From: Casuarina equisetifolia
Lineage: Eukaryota; Streptophyta; Magnoliopsida; Fagales; Casuarinaceae
Assembly (NCBI GenBank): GCA_028551475.1
Contig: CM052359.1
Location: forward strand, 19,469,583 to 19,533,582
Direction of reading: 5' to 3'
Length of the DNA: 64,000 nt
Under the pieces are notes generated by a model. That model did not search any database and was not told where the DNA came from. It saw nothing but the letters and a program-made list of their open reading frames with translations. Below are positions 39,001 to 51,726 of this stretch, piece by piece. The translations under genes and the position numbers were made by a program. Each line of letters starts with the position of its first letter. Positions within the stretch are counted from its first letter, which is position 1.

Positions 39001-42000
39001 ACTGTAATCTGATCATCTACATGGCACCTGGATACTGAATGATCAATGTTGTAGGCCGATATCTACACCGACTCTTCTGGAGCATGTGCTGCTTTTATGT
39101 CAAATATGGATGAGAAGAATGACAAGACAGTAGAATTTCGTAATGTGTCATATCACCTACCTGCTTGGTCAGTTAGCATTCTGCCTGACTGCAAGAATGT
39201 TGTGTTTAACACAGCCAAGGTAACTACTGATACTTTTCCATGCTTGCACTTTACTGAATATCTATTGGAACCGGTGTGGTCTCCACGGAAAAGATGAACG
39301 TTCTGTTAGAAGTGTGTCAATGTGTGTCAGTGATGACGTGTGTGCTATTATAGCATCTTACTTCAACAGAAGTATGCATTTAAAGTCATACTCTGTAGAT
39401 ACTTTAATGTTTGTTTTCTCTTCACCTGTGTAGCTTACTTCCCTGCGAGGTGCATTAATAATATATGGCTAGCAGTGAGTTGCATGATTTTGGCTAACTA
39501 ATTGAAGACAGCTAGCAGTCAGAAAATGCTTTCTCAACTAGATATTTCATGCTAGAGATGCTAAAGCAAAGATCTCGTTTCCACATGAAAAGGCAAGTGA
39601 GACAATCTAGCTATATAAGGGAGCTTGGTTACTCCTCCAATTGGGTTAACCTTTTGTGTTAGAACCCAAGCCCATAACAACTGGTATCATAGCCAAACCT
39701 CAGTCCAATCTAGCGGCTTGCAGCAGCTATCCCCTAGTGTGGGGTGGGCCCCACCTATGTCAAGGGCAAGGAGGGGAATGTCATGAACTTAAGGCAAATA
39801 GATCGATCTAGCCATATTAGAGGCTTGGTTACTTCTCCCATTGGGTTAACCTTTTAAGTTGTAATTTAGGACTCTTTTTTCCCAATCACCTTCCCAATGT
39901 GAGACAAAAGCGCCGCCCGCCCCCCCCCCCCCCCCCCCCCCCTTAACCCAATCCTCTCTCTTTCTCTCTCCTTTCTCTCTTTGGGGCATGACATCTTCCC
40001 CAAGCCACAACACTGCTGTCTCTGTGGACCCCCTTGCCTACTCGGGATTGTGGGCCTTGTAGGCCTACTAGGCCACTTGATGGGGAGCATAGGGATGGAT
40101 TGGGTTGGCTCTAATACCATTTGTTACAAGCTTAAATTCTATCCCAAAAAGCCATCTTAACTGAGAAGAGTAACCACCTAGCTTATATTGTCAGGAACAC
40201 CCAGTCACTTTTCCAGTGTAGGACAGAGGGTGTTGAACATGTCACATGTTCAGGCTGTGACACCCTCTGACACCTAATTCCATGGCATCACCGCCATGGC
40301 CCAAGTGCCCCCAAAGCTGTGATGATAAGATCCTTTTATTGTTTTGTTGACAATTAATACATGGAAAGAGTACTGGTCTTACTAACATGTATCCTCTGGA
40401 TCTCCTTTATGGTGAATAGAAATAATGGATTAAATGGGGCTTAACATGTAAACATGGAACCTTTAACAGGTTAGAAGTCAAACCACCATACTGGAAATGG
40501 CACCAGAGGATTTGCAACTATCAACAGCATCACCAGATAAAGGCGTCCAAGCTCTTAAATGGGAAGTATTTGTGGAGAAGGCGGGGATTTGGGGAGAAGC
40601 GGAATTCACTAAAAATGGCTTTGTAGATCATATCAATACCACAAAAGATACCACTGACTACCTCTGGTATACAACAAGGTTTGTCTTACTTAAGATATAA
40701 ATCTTATTTTGTTTTCTTAAAATGTTATTTTACCATTGAAGAAGTACTCTCTAATTGTTGGTGGGAGAGAACATATTAAGGATGGAAAACATGCACACTC
40801 CTAATGTCCTTTTTGGTTTTTATTTCTTTTTTTTTTTTCTCCCACTGTCTGTGGATTGATCACTGCACGTGAAAATATAGATACTTATAGAATTATATAT
40901 GTATTCACTTTACTGTCAGTATATGAACACCATTTTGATTATTCCACAGCCTCCTTAAGGAAAACGGAAGCCTACATCTATAATGGAGAAGGCAAATAGC
41001 CAAAATGTTTTATTTGTAAAGTTTGTGTCACTGCAGGCTTTTGTTTTCATATTAGATATTTTGACGTGGTCTCTCAAAACTTTGTTTCACATTTTTATCC
41101 TGGTTTTCGTACTCTATCCAAGTAGTGATAGATAGCATTTCAACAAAAGATGACACGATAAGTGCAAAAGTGATTCTGCACCTCTCATGAGGTCTTTCAG
41201 ATGTTATTTTCATATAATGGACCAAACTACTTGGCCTAAACATCTAATTTAGAGATCTGCCCCAACAATTGTTCATTAAAATTTTTGTGCAGAACATTTA
41301 AATAGCAGCAAATCCTTCAACATCTCTCAGCACTTGCTTATGATATCAAAATATAAAATATTTGGCACTGTTTCAATTTCCTCCTCTCTATCCAGTTGTC
41401 ACATCAGCCATCTTTAAAATTTATCTCTAGATTCCTGTCTCAATTGGCTCCTCTCTCAAGTCTCGCTTTAAAATTAATTTCAGCCTTCTTCAATTAGCGG
41501 ACTAAACTAGCCACATTATGGTCCTCCAAATGCTTCTGAAGCGCTTGTCAATGTCAATCTCAATTGCTTGGCGCATTTTGTACCATTCGGTATTCTGTCA
41601 TAGATCAAGGTGTTCTTGTTGCCTGTTTTCCCTGCTTGACATTTGATATCTAAAATGGTATTATTAGGTCAGTTGTCCAGTCGTTCCTAAATTGGTTTTC
41701 TGCAAGTAACTTGAGTGCTAGTATTTTATATTTCCACTTTTTTTTTCTTAATAAGCTCTAGTATTACAAAATGTTGGAAGAAATTATGAAAAAAAGATAT
41801 TTCTTTCTCTCGCAATTGCGACAATGCTCACAAATGCATGTGTGCTCTCACACACACTGAACACACTACGTTCGTGAAGTTCAATATCTGCTGTTCAGAA
41901 GATCCAAAAGATAGAAGAAAAACAAGCAAGAGGCAACACATTGAACACAGAATGTTCTATCTGTTATGGTATGTGTCTGTTGTATGGACTGGTTGAATTT

Positions 42001-45000
42001 TCTCAACAGAACCAGCCATGGCTGACCCGTGCTTCTTTCTTCTATGCTTAGAGAGAGAGAAATAAATAAGTAAATGGTTTCTTGACAGAATTCGTGCAAC
42101 TTGGTGGACCTGTCCTAGTTTCTGTACATAATATGCTTATGACTACATAGAATTCAATAAACATGCAAAGTAATGAAATATGCATCTGAGATATAAGTGA
42201 AGAGAAAGATAATTTGAGTGCTGTTCTTGCTGGCAGTATAGTTGTTAATGAAAAGGAAGAGTTCTTAAAGAAGGGAAACCAACCAGAGCTTCTTATTGAG
42301 TCAAAAGGTCATGCTCTTCATGCTTTTGTCAATCAGAAACTTTCAGGTTACTTCTAAATACTTCCAACTTTCTATTTCCTGCATATGCCTTAATCCACTG
42401 TCTCAATTATTATACATTTAAGTGTTTAGTTAAATCTCTAAGCTAACATAAGTAGTTATATGTTTAAGCTCAACCAATTTTACCAGTTTAGACTTGGACT
42501 TTTAGGAATAATGGTGATTTGATATGTTACCAAACTGAATGTCCTAATTTGAACATTGTTTATTGAAGAGAGCTTGACTCTACATATGAGGAGCAGTATC
42601 AAATACTGAGTTAAATGTCTAACCTCATCGCTCTAAGTCTAAGATTTTGAGATAAGTTGATTTAAAAATGTACAAAATAGTGCATTTACAAAGTAGTGTG
42701 ATGTAAAAATGTAAACTTGAGGAGCTTGTACTTGCTTTTACACATGTTTTTCTTCACGTGGTGCTACAAAGAGCCATATATCGTCAACCCCAACACAAAC
42801 ACCGCCCCCCTGGGGGGCGCCCCACCTCTCTTTCTGCCATTTTTGAGAAGAGTTGGACCTGATACCTGATCCAACCTCGAAGCCAGCCAAGACTTTGTCA
42901 TCTAAAGAAAAAAGGCTGTTATTTTCTTTATGTGAACTTTTCTTCTGTTCTGTTTTGTGTCCATAAATACTCATGCCTGAAGCTATCTTGCCTTGAACTC
43001 AACTTAAAGTGTAGGATGTCTATACAGTATGGTAAGTTGTGGCTTATTTTTATTTAAATGACTATATTGCCTTAGAGTACTTAGACAGTTCCAAAAGCAC
43101 CACAGGCTATAGGTTCATCGCAAAGACTGGCTTTGTTAAGAATAATGTTAGGAACTTGATAGGTCTTTGTTGGGGCATCCCACCCTTATTTGTTTGGGCC
43201 TTATGTGGATTAAGTTACAACCTGGGCCATCTCCATTTAATAGCCTGAAGTTAGAGGTTCGATTTTTTAAAATGGTAGTGGAGCCTGGTATATCAGATCT
43301 TGGAGCTCATTTGAGGCCTATCTGTGTTTGTTTCCATGTTGATTAGGTCTCAAGGCCTGTCTGCCTTTTGGAAATCAGTTTAGATGAAATTTATGCAATT
43401 ATTTATTAAAAGATTAACAGTGGAAGGGAAATGAATTTTTTTTTTTTTTTAATAAGAAAGGAATGAAGAGTACAAGTGAATTTTGTAGTTAATTGGGGAA
43501 ATCTTTTATATGCCATATCATCTTCAGTTTTGGAGGGTTTATAGAAGATCCAAGGGAGTTTCTTCTGGGGAGGTCTGGGATCAATTTCTGTTCGGTCAAG
43601 ATAATGTTTCCTTATCTTGCTGTTTTGAGGACAGGGCAAAGGGGATTGGGATTTGGAGATTTTTTAATAATGCTTTGGATGGACCGAGGGTTGGTAATTT
43701 CCTCACTTGGATTCCTAGCTTTGACTAATTTCATTTAGTGCTTCTCAATGTATCCATTTATGTTCAAAAGCTTTTGACTTCCATTTATTCTCAATGAAGT
43801 TCACCTATTCCAGTTCCTAGATAGGATTAAATTGTTTTTGATGCTTATGTAAATTGTTGAATATATGAATAGCATGCAAATTGATGGTGCATCAGAAATT
43901 AATTCTAATTTACAACTTTTCATAAATGTTGAAGATTCCTTTTGCGAATTTATCACTGGAAACAACCAATGGTGTCTCTTTCTCTGGTACAAGACTGCTC
44001 ATTTTAGAAATGCTTTGATACTATAATTAAGTTTACTATCTTTGTTACTCTTCTTGAATATTATGGCTTTTATTCAAGCATCATTTGCGCTTGCATTCTT
44101 TTGAGTAACATGTGAAATTTGTGAGAGATCTAACTAATCTTGGCAGCAGATCTATTTCATGAGCTCTGATGAGTGGTCTTAATTAAACTTATTACTGATG
44201 ATCTTCAGCTAGTGCATCTGGAAATGGCACAAATTCACCCTTCAAATTTAGGAAACCTATTTCTCTCAAGGCAGGGAAGAATGAAATTGCTCTGTTAAGC
44301 ATGACTGTTGGTCTACAAGTGAGTTTCTCTTCTAGAATAACTACTGATTGTTTGTCCTCACTTTAAGCCACCAACTTATCTGGTTGAAATGGAAAAGTGA
44401 TTGTTGGTTCTCATTCTTTCATACTCTGGCAATGGGTTTTGGTTTATAGTCCAATATTAGCTTCATTGTGGATTTCTATTGGTGATCTACTTTGTTGCTT
44501 CTGTGAATTTGCAAAAACTTGATCGCTTGTATTTGTATCATACCAGCTGTTTAGAGATATCATCTTTGTGAAATGTCTCATGGTCATGTGTAATCTGGTT
44601 TCATCTCATGTTTCAGTACTGCCTTAATATTCCATATTCATTAATTTGCTAATTTTGCTAGTAGATGGGTTTCTTCATGCTTTGCCTTCGCTCATTAGTT
44701 GCTAAATTGAGCTTCTTCCTCTACAGCATGCACTTGTATGAATCAAGAAACCGTAGGATGTGTTTACTTCTCTATATCAAGTTTAGTGCCTACTCTAGAT
44801 GGCTTGTTCGTCTTGTAATTTTGGAATACTATCTTCATGATGATTAAAATACTGGGTGCCAGAGAGTTGCATTTTCAGCCATCAATAATGTGTATGTTAT
44901 GAAAGAGTCAGTCATTCACTTATAAGTTGTTTTCATAGGTATCTTAAAAAATATTTGGAGTCATGTTGATGTGTTGATAACAATATATTTTTTGTAATGA

Positions 45001-48000
45001 AATATCTAGTTCCTTAGTGCTAACGTTCCTTCACTTTTCTTGTTGTGTTCAGAATGCAGGCGCATTTTATGAATGGATAGGAGCAGGACTAACAAGTGTC
45101 AAGATTAAGGGGTTCAGTAATGGGACAATTGACTTATCATCATATGTTTGGTCCTACAAGGTAAGATTCTTCACCTACCAATTCGATTTCTTATTTTGTC
45201 ATCAGGATGTCAATTCTTGAACTAATTGCAGTATGGGTTAAAGAGGTTCTTGGTTTCTTATGTTCCTCAAAATGTGGTTTTTGTATTTGGAGTGCTGAGC
45301 AACAACTTGTGATCATTTCAATTGTTCTTATAGCTTTGCTAATCACCGAAAGTAGGTTATGCCAAATGGAACTATAGGTTACTGTTAAAAACTGTAAAAA
45401 ATTTATATTGTACCTGCAGTGGTCTAGAGGGGTTTCAACTGTGTCTAGTTTAGGGGTCAGAAAATAGTTGTGACTTGGTCTCACAAACTTTGCAACCGGC
45501 TGTAACCTCAGATGTCAAATGAGAACTGGTGATCATCAAGTGACAAGACTTGCGGACCTAGGTACAGAATAGGTTGTTATATACCAACGCATCTGGAATT
45601 TAAGAATCGTCCTTCACTTAACACATGGGGATAATGTTTTGGAAATAACTTTGGTAAGAGGCTATGCCCGTGCAAACATTTTAAAAGAATATTTTAAAAA
45701 AATATAATTTAAAAAAACATGCAGGTTTGTTATGTGATTATCTATGGTAATAAAACGAGTTCCAGAGTGGCTTCCCATATCAATGACGACCAAAAGTTAA
45801 AGACCAGCGTGGAATTAATTTGAAGTAAATGGAATCGTGAAAAAGAGATACCTTTTGTTTTTCTGATAAAACTGATTTTTTAGTTCAACAAAGATGGCAC
45901 TCTGGATTTTAACTAAAACTAATGAAAAGAAGAAGAAACAACATCCAGTGGCGATTCCTTATCTTCTCCAAGGTCCTTTAGTCCTAGGACTGACTAGGGA
46001 AATTGTAGAAATGCCTAAGGTTTCATAAAGCCAATTTTAAGCAACAGTTAAGTTTCTAAACCCTAGTTTTTTGATAGGGTTTGGTTTGAGTAATATGAGA
46101 ACTAAGTATAGAGGAAATTAAAGAGGGAAAGAAAGAAAATATTGCTGCTGAAAAGAGAAAGAGGACCCATAGTAAGGTCTCTTTTTTTTATTTTTTATTT
46201 TTTGTTTTGGGCACATGTATTACTCATGTTATCCTAAACAACAATAACCTGATATTAAAATGTTGATTACCTTTTGTTTGGATATTACATAAATTAACAC
46301 TCCTCAAGTTAGGTAAATATCTCTCATATGTCTAGCTTGTATAAAACTGTTGCGAAAGTCATTATTAGATATTCACTTCATTAATATATTTGGAAATTGC
46401 TTGCCTGCATTCATATAGGGTACAAATTAGTCCCACACTTATGCATGGTTTGGAGAGTTAGGTTTTCGCCATGAGTGGTCACATGGCTCTCTATCCCCTT
46501 ATTATGACAGTGATTCTGGACTCACTTTTGATATTTTGCAATCAGATAGAACATGAAATAACTCCAATATACACAACTACACTATCAAACATTTAAGTAC
46601 TAAAAGTAACTAAGCAACACAAATCATACCACGTGAACATCACACTTATAGTAATCAATTCATGACATACTGAAGAAAACAGGATAGAGGAAACAATTAT
46701 CATATTTGTTCCAGCTCAAAAAATGGACTGCGTTTTCGTTGGCTTCTTCTTATTTTCCTTTGGACTAAATAACTAGCCATTTTCCCTTGCACCGATTGAA
46801 GTTTCTTGTTCTGTTGTTTTGGAAAACTGGCTGTTTCCCCTTGCAGTGGGTGACATCGTTTGCTTCATCTTACAGAGGCTATTGTTTTACCACACCCTAT
46901 AAAATACTTATCGTTTAAGCTTGTGTACACAATTGTGTGCAGCTGCTGAAACTACTACCACTGCCACTTGAAGTGGCTGATTTCTTTGTTGAAACAACCA
47001 GAAAACTCTGGCCACTAAGTGGTCCCAAACAAACCATATCCATGTTGGAGAAGATAAACCAAATATCACAAGAACCCCATTGTCGACCATCCCATTTCTT
47101 AGGCAGTGATTCTGTTTGCCAAAAAACCAGGTAGACTGATGCTCTTCACTTGTCATTAACAACAAAGACAGTAAGCCCATGAGTTCTAACCAACCTTGAA
47201 CTCCCTCTCATGATGCTGATGTCAGTATTTGTACGGCTGATATTTGGAAAATAATTTTCGCCATTACATGTGAGCAGAAAATGGGATATTGTCCAAAAAC
47301 TAAGTTCTATTTTTAAGTTTAGGCATACAACCATGAAAGTGATGACTACCATTTTCCATTAGAATTGTCGCCTGGCTTATTCAAATTCTTCGCGATCATG
47401 AAAAGCTTGCCTTAACTTTTTGTGACAAACAAAAAATAAGGAGGAAAAAAAAAAAAAGGAAGAAGAAGAAGCATTAGATGACTTCATGTGGAAAAGACTT
47501 CACTTAGCAAAATGCAAAAGGATTCACTTACCTAAATGCATCCTAAAGTAGTCTCTTTTGATTTAGAAGGTCATTTTTCCATCCCAGAACTTCCTGTTCT
47601 TCAGAGGCTATGTCTTGCAGATCTAAGATCTCAATAATCTACTCCTTAGACAAGGGAACCAGCTGAAGTATGACCATCAGGCAAATAGTCTATATGTTAT
47701 TCAAAGTAAAAATTTAATTGTTGATGCTGTAAATTGGCTGAGAAACTTAACGTTCCTCTTACCACTGATTTTTTAACCTTATTCATAAACCTAATTGAAG
47801 AATACTACTACTTTAGTTGAGGCTGTTAGTCAAATCAATCTAAGTTGGTTTGATTACATGTAGTTTCAATGACATTCACTGTTATAAAGAGATACATGTG
47901 TTCTATTTGGAGTTGAACTAGAAAATAGATAAATCATGGTTTATTAATAAATCCAGTTTTTTCCTAGTTTCTTCTCTTTTAAGTGTTTATTTATTGTTTA

Positions 48001-50076
48001 CTTGCATTAAAGTGCATCCTTAATTACTTTATTTGCAAAAGATTCTTACAGAAATTCATAAAATGCGAACCCTGTTCTATTATAAATTGTTTGCACCCCC
48101 TGGTTATAATTAACAAAAAAGAAACATGCCATGTAGCTTGAACAAACTAATTACATGATCATGGGTTTGCCAGCCTCAGAAAATTCTCTAGTTAGCTCAA
48201 GATAAAATTTCAGTTTTCACAAGCTGAGCCATGCTTAAATATAGACTCTCATATCAACGTGGCTCATTTTTACCTGTACTCACTACAAGTCAAGCACTAG
48301 CTCCTCAAACCTTGACATGGCTTTACGATTATATTTGATGAGCTAAATGTTAAATCTTTGCTGGTTTCCCAGATTGGACTGGAAGGAGAACACCTTGGAT
48401 TATACAAGGGCGATGGATTGGACAATGCCAATTGGTTATTGGCCACAGAACCACCAAAGGAACAGCCTTTGACATGGTACAAGGTAAGCACTTGGACAAG
48501 TCATTCTTACCAGCCTCTGTGGAAGTACACAGCTGTTATTTATTTGGGCACCTGTTTATAATGGAAAAAAGTCATAATCTGTGGAATTACTCATCTCTTC
48601 AGGCTGTTGTGGACCCTCCATCAGGAGATGAGCCAATTGGGCTGGATATGGCACAAATGGGGAAAGGTCTAGCTTGGTTGAATGGGGAAGAAATTGGAAG
48701 ATACTGGCCTCGTAAAAGCTCTGTACATGATAAATGTGTTCAAGAATGTGACTACAGAGGCAAATTTATGCCAGATAAGTGCTACACTGGATGTGGAGAG
48801 CCAACACAAAGATGGTGAGGCAAATCAACTTACTGCAAAATAGGAGTTATAAACCAGCATATTCTTCTATTTTTTCACTTGCAGTCTGATTACAATACTG
48901 TTGAAATCTAGGGTGAACATGCTTTTGCAATGTTTGTTGAGAAACTCTCATACTCAATTGAGATTATGCATAAAATCTCTGGGATTGTTTTATAGTGAAA
49001 ATAGTTCATTCACGAGTTTTGGTTTTTTAAGGAATAAAAAAAGTTATTTATACTACATAAAAGATCACTGATTCTGAAAGGTTTTTCACTTAATACTGGG
49101 GCACTTGGGTCTTCCCCGCCGGCTCAAAGGTCCTTTTGTGGCATGTGTTTATTGATATCGAAATTCTGAAAATTTTTATTTCCTGTCAAAGATACCGGCA
49201 TCGCTTATTTTGCTCTTTTTACATGGAATCTATGGGAGTTCGAAAAGGTTCTTACCCATGCTTCTTGTGTAAACATGAAAAATCAAAGGTCCTTAGTGAG
49301 TAAATGATTATTTGCCTTTTTGTTTCATCAATTTCTTGATCCTATTTTCAGAAAAAGTTGGGAGATCTTCATTTTCACGAAATTCAGCCAATTTTATATA
49401 TCTCTTGAGGGGGGTGGTGATAGCATTCCCGTATGTTAAAAGTAAATCCTGATTAAAAAGAAACAAAAAAAAAAGAAATGTTATGATTTCATGAAAACCT
49501 CTTTACTTTATGTATGGAGCAGGTACCATATTCCGCGTTCTTGGTTCAGGCCATCTGGAAACACTCTGGTGATCTTTGAGGAGAAAGGTGGAGATCCAAC
49601 AAAAATCAGTTTCTCAAAACGAAGAGTCTCTGGTGTATGCGCTCTCGTTGCCGAGGATTATCCTTCCTCTGAACTTCAATCTCAGCATGAAAATGGAAAA
49701 GTAAACAACGAAAACAAGGCAACCGTCTTTTTGAAGTGCCCCGCGAACACCAGTATTTCCACTGTAAAATTTGCCAGTTTTGGAACTCCTAAGGGAGCTT
49801 GTGGATCATACAGCAAGGGAGACTGCCACGATCCTAATTCCACTTCCACGGTTGAAAAGGTAAGTATTTGTCTTCCCCCATGTTTCCACTACACTAGCGT
49901 GTCAGCGTGTAAAAGTTAGTTCTCTTCTTCTTCGAACTTCTTTCCTGTAAAGTAGGAGTAGAAGTTGAGGAAAGCATGGCTGAGTTAAATCTTTACATTG
50001 CAGAAATGGACTATTAAAATGTTTTCATTCAGACCGCAACGTGGTTCGAGAATTGTGTGTGCATGTGCGTGTATTA

Positions 50077-50130
<54 letters not shown>

Positions 50131-50486
50131 TGGATATGTATATGTTTGTGAGCATGCGTGGGAGTATTATATATACGGAATTGTCTTCTCTTATATTTAG
50201 ACAGTGTCTTTGGCCCCACAATCCTCGTGCCTGTTGTGTTGCTTGCTATAATGAGCCAACTAAGCATAAATTTCAGCTTTCTGTCATAGACATCAATCTG
50301 TTTGCTTTCGAGGTACATGTATTGGATTTCAATAATGTTTTTCTAATTCCTTGATATGCTTCAACATTAATGCAGATGTGCCTAAACAAAAATGAATGTG
50401 CCATAGAACTGACAGAAGAAAATTTCAGCAAGGGTTTGTGCCCTGGCTCAACTAAGAAACTTGCTGTGGAGGCAGTGTGCAGCTGA
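30014..50486 (+). CDS. BGAL10: Beta-galactosidase, GH35, with C-terminal SUEL lectin domain (BGAL10-like)
   Basis: A secreted wall beta-galactosidase; Arabidopsis BGAL10 is the main enzyme removing galactose from xyloglucan. Nineteen exons, 2556 nt, 851 aa: 30014-30181, 30772-30867, 31122-31234, 31396-31462, 31616-31708, 33750-33893, 34532-34620, 37162-37267, 37453-37540, 37669-37787, 39055-39219, 40470-40678, 42237-42346, 44209-44318, 45053-45160, 48373-48483, 48603-48814, 49523-49859, 50376-50486. Intron 5 is GC-AG (CAG|GCAAGT). The start was chosen so that the signal peptide (about 1-25) leads; an in-frame ATG lies 31 codons upstream. Signature [13 protein letters not shown] at 172-184 (likely acid/base E183); WTENW holds likely nucleophile E252. 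A Cys-rich loop in exon 17 ([18 protein letters not shown]) is absent from the lectin-less neighbour. The SUEL domain is about residues 765-851 (FASFGTP, CPG, VEAVCS). From memory the annotated Arabidopsis BGAL10 is shorter. Confidence 0.93.
32171..32199 (+). repeat. Short tandem repeat, three 10-bp units
   Basis: ACAAAGGTAA is repeated with a period of 10 in intron 5 of the BGAL10-like gene, the third unit ending in AC. Minor feature. Confidence 0.8.
32275..32720 (-). mobile_element. TRIM-like element in BGAL10-like intron 5
   Basis: Two similar segments, about 32275-32360 and 32522-32600, share GGGATCTTGCATCAAT / TAGATCTTGCAGCAAT, CAATAAAGAA and TTATGTGGTTT-type sequence. Between them the minus strand reads TGGTATCAAAGC (32508-32519), a primer-binding-site match directly beside the second copy. 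This gives a small LTR-PBS-internal-LTR layout in minus orientation. The outer ends and target duplication were not defined. Confidence 0.55.
34973..35416 (+). repeat. Imperfect direct repeat in BGAL10-like intron 7
   Basis: About 34973-35143 and 35256-35416 (offset 283) share CATGTTGCCTATACA, CTTATGTGTG/CTCATGTGTG, ACCACTAGAG/CCCACTAGAGG, GGGAAATTCT and TCTTTGTGGAT. Probably a TRIM- or LTR-derived pair; no primer-binding site was recognised between the copies. Confidence 0.6.
36240..36780. repeat. Possible MITE-like insertion with homopolymer tracts
   Basis: The left part has GGTAAAAGGGAAAATGGA (about 36355) and GGAATGAAGG; the right part, reverse-complemented, has AAGGGGAAAATGGAAG (about 36757-36772) and GGAATTG. 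These weakly matching inverted ends suggest a small hAT- or PIF-type inverted-repeat element. Between them are a 15-C run (36486-36500) and A-runs. Ends are not exact, so this is tentative. Confidence 0.3.
39586..39870 (+). mobile_element. TRIM-like element in BGAL10-like intron 11, + orientation
   Basis: Left LTR-like segment about 39586-39681, primer-binding site TGGTATCATAGCC at 39682-39694, polypurine tract GGGCAAGGAGGGGAA ending at 39778, right LTR-like segment from 39779 (TGTCATGAAC). The two LTRs share GGCTTGGTTACT (GAGCTTGGTTACT) and ATTGGGTTAACCTTTT. Internal length is about 85 bases, typical of a TRIM. The right LTR breaks off near 39870. Confidence 0.7.
39920..39942 (+). repeat. 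23-base C homopolymer
   Basis: An uninterrupted run of C in BGAL10-like intron 11, after GCCGCCCG. Such runs are mutation- and sequencing-prone, so its length may not be exact. Confidence 0.9.
40107..40262 (-). mobile_element. TRIM/LTR fragment, minus orientation, in BGAL10-like intron 11
   Basis: The minus strand reads TGGTATTAGAGCC at 40107-40119 as a primer-binding site, preceded by an LTR-like segment 40120-40262 that starts TGTCACAGCC and ends GTAACAAA. A second LTR at lower coordinates was not found, so the element is truncated or disrupted by the C-tract region. Confidence 0.6.
45950..47400 (-). mobile_element. Copia remnant in BGAL10-like intron 15
   Basis: In minus sense a polypurine tract (CTTGAGGAG, about 46300-46308) is followed by an LTR-like start TGTTAATTTATG at 46299, continuing to about 45950 with long A-runs and ACCCTATC-type sequence. 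This junction is typical of the 3' end of plant Copia elements. The 46.7-47.4 kb part has open minus frames (46908-47180) with SGSGSS-like low complexity but no domain I can name with confidence. No partner LTR or target duplication was found. Confidence 0.45.
50079..50128 (+). repeat. (GT)25 microsatellite in BGAL10-like intron 18
   Basis: 25 perfect GT units, with GTGTGTGCATGTGCGTGT-like imperfect repeats just before. It lies in the last intron, before the exon that completes the lectin domain. It should be length-polymorphic. Confidence 0.95.
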
Positions 50487-51537
50487 GAGTAGGTTCCAAT
50501 CAACAGATTCAAATACATTATTTTCACTGCTTAGCTAAAACAAGAACTTTTTTTTTATCCTACGTCATCAGTGAGGATGTTTTTTTCTTAGATTCCTTTT
50601 TTTTGGGGGGGGGGGGGGGGTTTTGTAGCTGGAAGTCTCTGCTTTGGGGCTTGTTTTCTTGAATTGTGAGACAGGCGTTAAGTTAATTTCTTGCCAGTAT
50701 AAATAGTTAATATCAATTCATTTTCTTGGAGGGAGTTGTCATGGAACTTGGGGCATGCGTTTAAATTGAACGGAGAGGAACGTTGCACATTATCTATTCC
50801 AACAAATGAAATTGAGATTCAACGGCTGGAAAACTTACGAGAACGAAAGCTGAGATGACCAGATCCAAGGAAGAAGATGATTTAATGAAAACGAACACAA
50901 AGCCTCAAACGCAGAGCAAAAACCTGAAAATGTTTTGGGTTGTATTCTTTTCTATTTTTCCTTGGCTTTACAATGAATGATCCTGTCCCCTATACCGGCA
51001 AACGATTGCGCTACAAACAATTTACTAGGAATAAAAAATAGTTCGAAGCGAGAATTAAGGAACGTTTCTGTGGCGGGACTGCAGGGTTTATGGGCACAGA
51101 ACGCTCTAATATTTTACAATTGCCCTTTACTTTGTTTTAATAGACATTTAAGAAAAAGAGTTGACTGGTTTTTATAGAAGCCATCGTTTAAAAAGTTGAT
51201 AATATGTAAGGTTTTAAATCATTCCTCTCATATCAATGATAACATTAAGGACCCAGCGATAGTGAGCTAGATGCATCACATGATATTTCGGAGTTTCGAA
51301 AGATATCAGATCCTTTCACTATCACCAATATTTTAGAGATTCAACTCTTGACTAAGAAAGTATTAAGGACTGACGAAAATGCTTTTCTTGCACTATATAT
51401 ACCTCCATTTTGAGGATTCTTTCCAAGCAAGAACACCGTAAGATCACAAATCAACAACTCATCTCGTGGCTGGACACAGACATGAACCTAAAATCAGGCA
51501 TTGCTCAGCACTTCATGCAGACCAAACTTTTATTATA
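50487..51537. other. Convergent 3' region between the BGAL10-like and DUF3727 genes
   Basis: It holds the 3' UTR of the BGAL10-like gene (length unknown; AATAAAAAATAG near 51030 is one possible polyadenylation signal) and a T8-G16 homopolymer (50597-50620). No further gene is seen. The two genes converge with about 1.24 kb between their stop codons. Confidence 0.5.
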
Positions 51538-51543
51538 CATAAA
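51538..51543 (-). terminator. Putative polyadenylation signal of the DUF3727 gene
   Basis: The minus strand reads AATAAA, about 185 bases after the stop codon (stop at 51729-51727). The distance suits a plant near-upstream element; no transcript evidence is available. Confidence 0.4.
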
Positions 51544-51726
51544 AAAGAAAAAGAAGGGAATCAATCATGGTAGTTCTTCCATCGCCTACTCCTAACTATC
51601 CCACCCCCCACCACCTGTGTCTCCTGTAGTAAAGTGCCTTCCAAATTGAACAACAGGTGCAGGCTCCCATAAAGATGGCAAAACAAGCCAAATTTGATAA
51701 ACTACCAATAGGAATGATACGTCTGG

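Noticed and set aside
43273-43285. TGGTAGTGGAGCC in BGAL10-like intron 13 as a primer-binding site
   Set aside because: Only a partial match and no LTR-like repeat was seen around it.
49985-50354. Open frames coding runs of Cys-Val or Thr-His
   Set aside because: They are translations of the (GT)25 microsatellite within an intron.
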